Shown in pieces: positions 33,123 to 45,100 of a stretch of 64,000 nucleotides of DNA; position 1 is the stretch's first letter, and every line of letters starts with the position of its first letter. Both the position numbers and the translations under genes were made by a program. Under the pieces are notes generated by a model. That model worked only from the letters and a program-made list of their open reading frames with translations. It had not been told where the DNA came from and did not search any database. Source of the DNA: Nocardia sp. CDC159 (GTDB lineage Bacteria > Actinomycetota > Actinomycetes > Mycobacteriales > Mycobacteriaceae); contig NZ_JAMRXH010000027.1 in assembly GCF_023740735.1 (NCBI RefSeq), forward strand, positions 1-64,000, in the 5' to 3' direction.

Positions 33123-36100
33123 TGTCCAGCCTCCAGATGTTCGTCGAGGACGCGTGCGATGACCGGCAACACATGCGGTGCCGTCAACTCGTCGTGGGTG
33201 GCCTCGATGTCGTAATTGGTGATCGAGCCGGTCACGTAGCGCCGCCAGCCGGACGGCCCAAAGATCTCCGAGGTGCCCACGGTCGCACTGAAATACAGCA
33301 CGTCGCCGCGATAGACGGGACGTCGATATCCGGTGCGGGTGCGAGCGGAGGCGTTGTAGGAGGCGGCCATCCGCTCGATGGTGTCGGCGTCGATGATCGC
33401 CACCCCGCCGGTGCGGTCGCGGATCGCCGCGGCCGCCTCCTCGGCGGTGGCGCTCGCGGGCACGTCGTCGATCCCGAGCACGCCACCGAAGGTGTTGACG
33501 AACGCACCGGCGCTGAGCCTTTCGATGCTGTCGCCATCGATATCGGCGGTATCGGCGTCCAGCAACGCGACCACCCCGACCCGTTCCCCGGACTGTTCGA
33601 GCCGGGTGGCGACGGCGTGTGCGATGAGGCCGCCGAACGACCAGCCCAGCAGGTGATAGGGTCCGTCCGGCTGTACCCGGCGGATCTCGCGCGCGTACCG
33701 GTCGGCGAATTCCGCGATGGACCGGGCCGCCGGTTCGCCGCTGAGATCCGGGGCCTGCAGGCCATAGATGGGGCGGCCGGACCGCAGCAGTTCCGCCAAT
33801 CCCAGATAGGTCCAGGCGATTCCGGACGACGGATGAATGCAGAACAGCGCGGGCTCGGTGCCGTCGGGCCGAATCGGCAGCAGCACATCCAATCCCAGCC
33901 CCATCGGCGCCGGACCCGGCGCGGCGGCCAGCCGCTGCGCGGCGGCTCGCTCCCTCGCGTCGTCTTCGGCGGCCTGCCGCGCGAGCGGAGATTGAGCGAA
34001 CAGGGCTGCGGCGGTGAGAGTTTCGATCCACAGGCGGGCGAGTTCGGCGACATCGTCGGCGGACAGTAGGGTGTCCGGATAGCCGAATCCGGCCTGCAAC
34101 CGATCGCCGACCACAACGGCGTTGATATCGATTTCCGCCGTCAGCGGCACATCCGGGCACTCCCGTGTGTGCAGGTCACCGAATTCGTCGGTGGGCAGCC
34201 AACCCAGCCCGTCCAGTCCGGCCGGAATGTCGCCCGCGGCGTAGCGGCCGAGGTAGTTGAACGCGATCCGGCCGGGCAGCCGCTCCGGCAATCGCTGGGC
34301 GGCAGCGGGATTGAGATAGCGCAGCAGTCCGAATCCGATACCCCGGTCGGGGACCCGCAGTAGCCGATGCTTCACCGATCGAATTGCCGCGCCCATGGCC
34401 GCGCCGCCGATGAGGGCCTCGTCGATATCGAGTCCCGCCAGCTCCACCCGGAACGGATAGACGCTGGTGAACCAGCCGACGGTGCGCGAGAGATCCGCGC
34501 CGGGCACGATTTCCTGCTGTCTGCCATGGCCCTCGAGCCGCAACAGCACGCTGTCGGGCCGATCGGTCCGCCACCGCGATACGGCCAGCGCCAATGTCGC
34601 CAACAGCGCGTCCTCCACGCTGCCGTCGAAGATCGCGGGCACCGTGGTGAGCAGCGCGGTGGTGACATGTTCCGGCACAACGATTTCCACGGTGCGCAGG
34701 GTGGCGGTCCGATCGATCGCCGGATCGAGATCGCGCTCGCCCAGCCGCGGATCGGGGCCGTCGACGACGGTGCGCCAGTAGTCGAGCTCGGCGATCCGCT
34801 CGGTGCGGTGGGCCTGCTCTTCCAGCGCATACGCCCAGCGGCGCATCGACGTTCCGGGCTCGGGCAGCACGGGTGTGGCGCCCGCGGAGACCTGGGCCCA
34901 GGCGGCCATCAGATCGGGCACCAGGATCCGCCACGACACCCCGTCGATGACGAGATGATGGGCGACCACGATCAACCGGCCCGCTCGGCTGCGCTCGCCC
35001 GCGTCACCGATCGGATCGAGCCAGACGAATTGCAGCACCACACCGCGCGCGGGATCCAGCCGGTTCATGGCCGAATCCAGTTCGACGACGGCGTATTCGC
35101 GCAGATCGACGCTATCGGCATCGGCGGCGAACTCGACCCGCCGGATCAGTGCGTCGACATCGACGGTGCCCGGTTCCGCCACCCGCAGCCTCCACTCGCC
35201 GTCGCGAAACAGCCTGGCGCGCAACATGTCGTGCCGATCGACCACCGCGGTGAGGGTGGCCACCAGCTGCGCGCGTACGATCCCGACCGGCAGTTCGAGC
35301 ACCGCGGTCTGAGCGAAGCGATCGAAGGTGCCGCCGCGTTCGATCATGTACCGCACGATGGGGGTGAGCGGGATGTCACCCACGCCGCCGCCGGGCAGTT
35401 CGTCCAGGATCACCTCGACATCGGCGGCATCGGCGGCGGCCGCCATGGCCGCGACGGTCCGATGCTCGAAGACCTGCAACGGCGTGAGGGTGATGCCGCG
35501 CAGCCGAGCACGCGACACCAGTTGGATCGCGAGAATGCTGTCGCCGCCGAGGGCGAAGAACGAGTCGAGCACACCCACCTTCTCGCGCCCGACCAGCTCG
35601 GCGACCACGGCCGCCAGCGCCTCCTCGGTCGGCGTACTCGGCGGTGCGTATTCGGTGCCGACATCGTCGAACACGGGCTCGGGCAGGCGCTTTCGGTCCA
35701 GCTTGCCGACCGCGTTGATCGGCAGCTCGGCCAGCACCACGAACGCCGACGGGACCATATAGCCCGGCAGCCGGTCTTGGGCATGCGCCCGCACCGCCGC
35801 GAGATCGAGCCCGGTCGCGCGCGGTACCAGATAGGCGGCCAGCGCGGCGGTTCCCGCGGGTGTGCGCACGCCGAGTGTCACCGCGAATTCCACCCCCGGC
35901 GCCCGCCCCAGCACGGCATCGATCTCACCGAGCTCGATGCGCTGGCCGCGCACCTTGACCTGGAAATCGGTGCGCCCCAGATATTCCAGCTCGGGTGCGC
36001 CGAGCGAGCCGACCCAGCGGACGAGATCCCCCGTGCGGTACATCCGCTTTCCCGCCGCGCCGAAGGGATCGGCGACGAACCGGCCCGCGGTCAGATCCGG

Positions 36101-39100
36101 TCGCGCGTGATACCCGCGCGCCAGGGCGGCCCCGGACAGATACAGCTCACCGGCGACGCCGAACGGCACCGGACGCAGCCGATCGTCGAGCACCAGCACC
36201 GCCGCGCCGTGGACGGGTCCGCCGATGGTGATCGGCGCACCCACGGCCAGCGCCCGCGAACCCGTTGCCCAGATGGTGAATTCGGTGGGACCGTACAGGT
36301 TCACCATGGTGCGCCCGAGCGCCCACCGTTGCACCAGTTCGGCACTGACCGCCTCACCGGCGACGGCGAGCACCCGCACCCCGGACATCTGCGCGGGTTC
36401 CACGGTCGCCAGCGCCGAGGGTGTGATCACCATATGCGTCACCGCCTCGGCGGCAACGAGTTCGGCGAGCGCGGACCCGCCGAACACCTCCGGTGGCGCG
36501 ACGACGCAGCTGCCGCCGGACCCGAAGGCCATGAGCGCCTCGAACACCGACGCGTCGAAGCTCGGCGAGGCCACCTGCAGCACCCGCGAGTGCTCGTCCA
36601 CGCCGAGCGAATCACGCTGCGCCGCAATCATGTCCGCGATGCCGAGGTGCGATACCGACACGCCCTTGGGCGTGCCCGTCGAGCCGGAGGTGTAGATCAT
36701 CCACGCCGGGTGGTCCGGGTGAACGACGACCGGTGGCGCGGTCGTCTCGGCCTCGTCCCAGCGCGCCGCGAACTCCGGATCGTCGAGGACCAGCCAGCGC
36801 ACCACGCCCGGCAGCAGGGGCCGGTGCGCCGATAGGGTGAGCCCCAGGCGCGCGCCCGAATCGCCCAGCATGTGTTCGATCCGGTCGATCGGGTGCTTGG
36901 GGTCGATCGGCAGGAATGCGGCACCGGTCTTGGCCGCCGCCCACAGGCCGGTGAGGAGTTCACCGCCGCGCGTCAGGCCGAGGGCGACAACGGTTTCCGG
37001 GCCGGCGCCCGCCCGTGCCAGCAGGGCAGCCAATCGGGTCGCTCGCGCATCGAGCTCGCGGTAGGACCAGCTCACCCCGTCGGCGACGAGCGCGGTCCGA
37101 TCCGGGTGGGCCGCCACGGACTCGGCGAGTACGTCCGCCAGGGTGGCGGTGCCCACGGTGTGCGGTCCGTACCCGGGAACCAATGCGGCACGCTCGGATT
37201 CACCCAGAATGTCGATGTCGGCGACGGGCCGCGCGGCATCGGCGACAACGGCGGCCAGTACCCGCTGCCAGCGATCGGCGATCGATGCCGCGCCGTATTC
37301 GTCGAACAGGTCGCGCGCGTAGGTAAGCACCGCGTCCACGCCCGCGGGCTCGCCGTCCGAAAAGCGTTCGCGCAGATCGAAACTCAGATCGAACTGCGAC
37401 CCGTCGCGCTCGAACGGCTCCACCCGCACCCGCAACCCGGGCAGTTCCAGCGCGGGCTCCACGAAGTTCTGCAACGACAACGAGATTTGGAAGATCGGAT
37501 GGTGCGCCGTCGACCGGGTCGGGTTCAGCACCTGCACCAGCCGCTCGAAGGGCACATCGGCGCGGGCGAACGCATCCAGATCGGTGCCGCGCACCGTCGA
37601 AAGGAATTGTTCGAAGCCGAGATTCGGGTCCACTACGGTCCGCAGCGGCACAGTGTTGACGAACATGCCGACCAGCCCGTCCAACGCCTGCTCGCCCCGG
37701 CCCGCGACCGCGGTACCGATCACCACGTCGTCGGTCCCGCCGAGCCGGGCCAGCAGCACCGCCAGCGCGGCGTGCAGCACCATGAACAGGCTGGCATCAC
37801 CCGTCGCGGCGAGCGCGGACAGCTCCCGATGCAGCCGCACGTCGAGGGTGAACCGCAGATCGGCGCTGCGCATGGACTGCACCGCCGGGCGCGGACGCTG
37901 CGCGGGCAGCTCCAGCGCGTCCGGCGCACCGGCCAGGGTGTCGGTCCAGTATCGAATCTGACTGGCCGCCAACGACTTCGGATCCGATTCCGCACCCAGC
38001 AGCTCCCGATGCCAGAGCGCGTAATCGGCGTACTGCACCGGCAGCGGCGGCAGGGTCGCCGCCACCCCCCGCGCATGCCCCACATAGGCGGTCAGCAGAT
38101 CCGACGCCAGCGGCGCCATCGACGCGCCGTCCGCGCTGATGTGGTGCACCACCAGCACCACGACGTGGACGTCCGGGGCGATCCGGAACAGCCCGATCCG
38201 CAGCGGCGGCTCGCGCGTCAGGTCGAATCCGCTCCCCGCCAGCCGCGCGATGCGCTCCCCGAGCTCCGCACCGTCACCGGTCTCGACGACCGCGACCTCG
38301 GGCGTGACGGCCTCGGCGTCGAGCACCACCTGGCGCGGACCCTCGGCGTCCGCCGGATAGATGGTGCGCAGGCTTTCGTGCCGGGCCACGACATCCCCGA
38401 CCGCCCGGCGCAGCGCGCCGGCGTCCAGCTCCCCGGTGAGCCGCAGCGGCGCGACGATGTTGTACACCGCCGAGCCGGGATCCATCCGGTTGAGCACCCA
38501 AATGCGCTGCTGCGCCGCCGACAACGGGATGCGGTCGGGCCGAATGCGCGCCGCCAGGGCGGGGCGGCCCGGACCGGCCTCGGCGGCGGGGGTGATGCGC
38601 GCGGACAGCTGCGCGACCGTCGGCGCGTCGAACAGATCGCGCAGGGCGATGGTCGATCCGAGCGCCGCATTGACCCGGGCGACAACCTTCGTGGCGCTGA
38701 GCGAATTGCCGCCGAGGTCGAAGAAGGATCGGTCGATGCTCACCTGTTCGCTGCCGGTCACCTCGGCGAAGACCGCGGCGACGGTCCGCTCCACCGGCGT
38801 GCGCGGCGCGAGATAGCGCTGGTGCAGATCGGCGACGTCCGGTGCGGGCAGGGCGCCGCGATCCAGTTTGCCGACCGGTGTGAGCGGAATGCTGTCCAGC
38901 TCGAGGATGTAGCCGGGCACCATATAGCCGGGCAGCGCGGCGGCGACGCTCGTCCGCAGCCGCTCGGTATCCAGTGCACGCCCGGCCGCCGCGACTACAT
39001 ACGCCACCAGTACGGTCGCCCCCGTGGGGCCGGGCGCGCCGATGGTCGCCGCGTACTCGACGTCCGGATCCCGCGCGAGCACCGCATCGATCTCGCCGAG

Positions 39101-42100
39101 TTCGATGCGCAGACCGCGCACCTTGACCTGAAAGTCACTGCGGCCCAGATACTCCAGCCGCGGGGCCGGGCCGTTCTCGACCCAGCGCACCATATCGCCG
39201 GTCCGATACATGCGGCTGCCGGGCGCACCGTACGGATCGGCGACGAAGCGGGCCGCCGTGAGCCCGAACCGATGAAAATAGCCGCGCGCCAGCGCCGTTC
39301 CCGCGAGATACAGCTCCCCCGTCACCCCCGTCGGCACCGGCCGCAGCCAGCCGTCGAGCACCATGGCCGCCGCGCCGTGAATGGGTCCGCCGATCGTGAT
39401 CGGCTCACCCGGCCGCAGTTCTCCCGGACCGGTCGCCCAGATGCTGAACTCGGTGGGCCCGTACAGGTTCACCATCCGGCGACCGTTCGACCACTCGGCG
39501 ACCAGCTCCGGCCCGACTGCCTCTCCGGCCACCGACAGCACCCGCAACTCGGGCAGATCGTGCGGCTCCATGGTGGCCAGCACCGAGGGCGTGATCACCG
39601 CGTGGGTGACCCGCTGGGTGCGCAGCAGTCGTTCGAGTTCGGTGCCGCCGTAGACATCCGGCGGCGAGAGCACCAGCCGCCCGCCCATGGCGTGCGCCTT
39701 CAGCAGTTCGTGCACCGAGGCGTCGAAACTCGGCGAGGCGACCTGCAACACCCCGGCGCTGGCATCCAGGTCGAGCGTATTGGCTTGGGTCGCGACCAGA
39801 TTCGCCAAACCGCGGTGGCCGACCAGCACCGCCTTGGGCTTGCCGGTCGAGCCGGAGGTGTAGATGAGGTAGGCGATCTGGTCGAGCAGCACCGGCCCAC
39901 CGCGTTCGGCGTCGGTGATCGGCGCGTCGGAGACGGTCATCACCCGCCGGATGGTGTTGAGATCGTCCAGCAGCAGCCAGTCGATGGTGCCGGGCAGCGT
40001 CTCCCCGACCTCGCAGATGGTCACCCCGATCGGGGCCCGGGAATCGGTCAGGATGTGCTCGATCCGCTCCACCGGATAGTTCGGATCCAGCGGCAGGAAG
40101 GCCGCGCCCGTCTTGGCCAGCGCCCACACCGCGACCACCGACTCCACCGAGCGGGTCAGTGCGAGCACAACGAAGACCTCCCGGCCCACCCCGCGGCGCA
40201 GCAGCACCCGGGCGAAGCGGTTCGACCAGGCGTCCAGGTCGCGGTAGGTCATGGTGAGGGCACCGGCCTGCACGGCGATCCGATCCGGATCGATGCTGGC
40301 ACCGTCGACCAGAATCTCCGGAAGTGTGCGCGGCGCAACGGCTTGCGGGCCGCGCACCGGCAGCAGCGCGGTACGTTCGCGGGCATCGCAGTGCTGCAAC
40401 CGCGCGACGCGCTGCCCCGGCTGTTCGGCGATCTGGGTCAGCAACGCGACGAACCGGTCCAGCAGCCGCCGGGCCGCGGCCGAATCGAGGTGATCCACCA
40501 GGAATTTCACGCTCACCCGCAGTCCATCGGGCAGCGGAATGACCATCAGGTTCAGCGGATACGGGGTCGCGTCGGTTCCGGTCACATCGAGGATGCGCAT
40601 CCCGCCGATGTCGAGCGCCCGCGACAACGCCTCCCGATCCATGGGATAGGACTCGAAAACGACCAGCGTGTCGAACAATTCGGGCAGCCCGACGGCCCGA
40701 TGGATCGCGGCCAGCCCGACGTGCTGATGATCGAGCAGCCGCGCCTGTTCGGCTTGGACGCGGGCGAGCAGATCCGCGACCCGCTCCCCCGGATCCAGCC
40801 GCACCCGCACCGGCAGGGTGTTGATGAACAGCCCCACCATCTCCTCGACACCGGGCAGCTGCGGCGGGCGGCCGGAGACCGTGCCGCCGAAGACGACGTC
40901 GGTGCGCCCGGTCAGCATGGCCAGCAGCAAGGCCCACGCGGCCTCTACGGCCGTGTTCACGGTGGCGCCCGCCGCCCGCGCGGTCGCCGCCAGCCGTTCG
41001 ACGTCGGGCTGTGCCAGGTCGACGGTCACCATCTCGGACTCGGCGGATTCGATGCCGGCCAGCGTCGGCACCGCCCGGGTAGGTGCGTCGACGCCCGCCA
41101 GCGACCGCGACCACGCGGCCAGCGATTCCCGATCGTCCTGTGCGGCAAGCCAGGACAGGAATTGCCGATACGACGGCGGCGCGGGCAGGGCGCTCGCCGA
41201 TCCGGACAGCAGGCCGAGGTAGGTGGTCAGCAGCTCGCGCACCAGCAGCGGGGTGGACCAGCCGTCCAGCACCAGATGGTGGTTGGTGAGGAGTAGGGTC
41301 CAGGCGTCGGCCGCGGTGCGCACGAGGGCGAATCGCAGCAGCGGCGGGTGGGTCAGCTCGAAACGGGTGCTCGCGTCCAGGGCGATCAAGCGCTCGAGTT
41401 CACGGGCCCGGTCCTCGGGGGTCGCGAGCTCGGTGAGATCCACCTCCCGCCAGTCCGGATCGGCGGTGGCAAGAACCAATTGCCTTGGGCCGTCCTCGGT
41501 TTCGACGAAGGCGACGCGCAGATTCGCATGCCGCTCGACCACCTGCCGCGCGGCGGCCCGCAATCGCGCCGAATCCACCCGGCCCGCGAGGGTCAGCCGC
41601 GTCTGCACGGTGTAGTCGTCGGCGGTATCGGTGTCGTAGCGGGCGTGGAACAGCAGGCCGTACTGCAACGGCGACAGCGGCCACACGTCCACCAGGTTCG
41701 GATGGTCGCGCTCCCACTGCTCGATCTGCGCCTGGGTGGCTCGGACCAGGTCGAAGTCGGAGGGTGTGTGACCACCGGCTCCGGCCGCGTCCGCATGCGC
41801 CGCCAGCGCCCGTATCGCCTCGCGCCACAGGTCGGCGAGTGCGGCCACGCGCGGCTCGTCCAACAGCCGGGTGGCATAGGCCCAGCTGACCTCGAGCCCG
41901 GCATCGGTCCGGATCGCATTGATGTCGACGGCGGCGGGCAGCGGTGCGCGCGGGTCGCGGGTGGATGCGAAGCGCCGGGGCAACCAGGGTCCCTCGTCGC
42001 CGGTCGCGGCCCGGCCGAGGTAGTTGAAGCTGATTTGCGGGGTGACCGAAAGACCCAGACCACCTTCGGGATTCAGGTACCGCAGCATGCCGTAGCCGAC

Positions 42101-45100
42101 GCCCTTGTCGGGCAGTTGCCGCAGCTGCTCCTTGACCGACTTCAGGGCCGCCCCCGCCGCCGGCCCGCCCGCGAACGCGTCGTCGAGGTCGATGTCGGTC
42201 AGATCGAGGGCGACCGGATACACGCTGGTGAACCAGCCGAGGGTGCGGGCCACATCGGCCCCGGGCAGGATCGCGTCCTCGCGCCCGTGTCCCTCGAGGG
42301 TGAGCAGGGTGGTGGTGTGCCCGCGCCAGCGGCTCACCGCGAGCGCCAGCGCGGTGAGCAGCGCCTCGTCCGCGCCGCAGTGGAATCGTTCGGAGACCCT
42401 CTCGAGGACCGCGCTCGCGCTGTCGAGGTCGATCACCGTGTCCAACTCCGCCACGGTCGCCACCACGTCGACGGCCGGATCGAACGCGACCGCGCCCAGG
42501 GCCGGATCCGCGGTGCGGGAGATCCGTTGCCACAGTGGCAGTTCCGCGCCGCGTTGGTGCGCCTGCTCGCGCTGTCCGTGCGCCCAGCGCCGGAACGACG
42601 TGCCCACCGGGGCGAGCGGGCCACCCGCGTACGCGGTCGCCAGATCCGGCAGCAGGATCCGCCACGACACACCGTCGACGACGAGGTGGTGCAGCACCAG
42701 CCACAGCAGCGGCGCGGCCTCGGCCGATTCGATCAGCGCGAACCGCGCGACCACCCCGCCGCGCGGGTCGAGCCGGTCGGCGGCACACTGCAATTCGGTC
42801 TCCGGATCGGCCCCGGCCGCGACGATGTCGAGCAGGGCCGCGGCATCGATCGAACCGCGTTCGCCCACAAGCCATTTCCATTCCCCGTCGTGCTGGCTCA
42901 GTTCACAGCGCAGCAGGTCGTGATGATCGATGAGGGCCTGCAACGCCGCGGTGAGCCGGACCCGATCGAGATCGGCGGGCAGCCCGATCAGCACGGCCTG
43001 CGCATATCGATCCCAGGGCGCGCCGTGGGCGAGCATGTCGTGCACGATCGGGGTGAGCTCGATCGGCCCGATCCCGCCGCCGGGCAGCTCCCGCACGGCC
43101 TCGGCGCCCACCTCGGTGGCGATCGCGGCCAGACCGGCAACGGTCCGGCGCTCGAACACCTCTCGCGCCCCGAAGCCCAGGCCCGCCGCCTTGGCCCGGG
43201 ACACCAGCTGGATGGCGATGATGCTGTCCCCGCCCAGGGCGAAGAAATTGTCGTCCACGCCCACCGAATCCAGCCCCAGCACCTCGGCGAACAGCTCGGC
43301 CAGCACCCGCTCCCGGGGAGTCGACGGCGCTCGGCCGGTGCCGGTGCGGGCGCGGAAGTCCGGACGCGGCAGGGCGCGGCGATCCACCTTCCCGACCGGG
43401 GTGAGTGGAATGTGATCGAGCACCACGATCGCCGCGGGCACCATATAGGCGGGCAGGATCTCGCCGAGGGCGGCCCGCAGCGCGTCCGGGTCCAGATCCG
43501 CCTTCTCCCCGAGCACATAGGAGGCCAGAGCCGTTGCGCCGGAATCGGTCTCGACACCAAGGGTGAGAGCGAACTCGACGCCGGGCTGCCGCTGCAGGGC
43601 GGCGTCCACCTCGCCGAGCTCGATGCGGAAACCGCGCACCTTCACCTGCGCGTCGCCGCGTCCGGCATACTCCAGTTCGAACCGGCCATCGCGGCACTGC
43701 CAGCGCACCAGATCACCCGTGCGATACATCCGCGCGCCGCCCGCCGTGGGATCGGCGACGAATCGTTCCGCGGTCAGGCCATTGCGCCGGTGATAGCCGC
43801 GCGCCAGGCACGCGCCGCTCAGATACAGCTCCCCGGTCACCCCGGGCGGCACGGGCCGCAGCCATGGGTCGAGTACCAGCGCGCGCACGCCGCGCACGGG
43901 GCCGCCGATGCGCACCGGATCGCCCGGTGCGAGCGGGTCGCTCAGCGTCACCGTGACCGTGGTCTCGGTCGGGCCGTAACCGTTGAGCAGCGTGCGGCCG
44001 GACCATCTGCTCAGCAGTTCCGGTGGGCACGCGTCGCCGCCGACCACGACCGTGCACAGCTCGGGCAGTGTCGCCGGATCCAGTGAATTCACCACGGCGG
44101 GAGTCACATTGAGATGGGTGACGCGCAGCGCGCGCAGCACCCGCGCCAGCTCCACACCGGCATAGGCGGCCGGAGGGACCACCGCGACCGTGGCACCGGC
44201 GGCGAACGCCACCAGCAGCTCCTCGACCGAGATGTCGAAACTGGGCGAGACGGCGTGTGCCATCACCGAATTCGCGTGCACACGAAAGGCCGCGCCCGAA
44301 CTCGCCACCAGATTGGCCAGGCCCCGGTGCGAGACGAGAACGCCCTTCGGCATTCCGGTGGATCCGGAGGTGTAGATGACGTAGGCGATATGGTCGAGCC
44401 GCACCGGGGAGCGGCGGTCGGCATCGGTGATCGGCGACGAATCCTGCTGTGCGACGGCCGCTTCCGAAGCAGCTGTGTCGATCTCGAGCCAGCTCACCCG
44501 GTCCGGCAGCGCACCGCGCACGCCCGCGACCGTCACCCCCGCGACGACGCCGCTGTCGGCGATCATGTAGTCGATTCGATCGGCCGGATAGGTGGGGTCG
44601 ATCGGTACGAATGCCGCACCGGTCTTGGCGACCGCGTACATCGCCAGCACCGATTCCCTCGACCTCGGAATCGAAATCGCCACCATTCGTTCCGGGCCAG
44701 CGCCGGCCTCGATGAGCAGGCGGGCCAGGCGATTGGTGTAGTCGTCGAGTTCGCGGTAGGTGAGCTCGAGGTCGTCGGTCGCGATCGCGATCGCCTCGGC
44801 GTCGACGCGCGCACCGGCGGCGAGGATGTCGGGCAGCGGCCGCGCCGGCACATCCGCCGGGCCGCGGGCGGGCGCGGATGCGGCGCGCTCGGCGGCGCTG
44901 GTCACCGATACCGAGACCAGCGGTGCGTCCGCCCCGGCGGCCAGGAATCGCGCGAGATAGTCGAGGAATCGGCCGTACTGGGCGGCCAGGGCGGCCTGGT
45001 CGTACAGATTCGGGTTGGCCTGGAAGTCGATATGGGTACTCTCCCCGCCCACCCCGGGATACACATTGACGAACAGATCGTCGATCAGCCCCGAGGTGAG

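Noticed and set aside
33123..34160. N-terminal extension of the DrrA-like ATPase frame into the NRPS
   Set aside because: The extension is an Arg-rich shadow of the E and TE domains. GTG 33122 with an in-place ribosome site and a 4-base overlap is the natural start.
36872..41296. A 1474-codon open frame on the plus strand opposite the NRPS, and similar long frames elsewhere
   Set aside because: It is the GC-driven shadow of the NRPS gene: Gln/Arg/His/Gly-rich composition, no domains, and it lies entirely within a strongly supported minus-strand gene.
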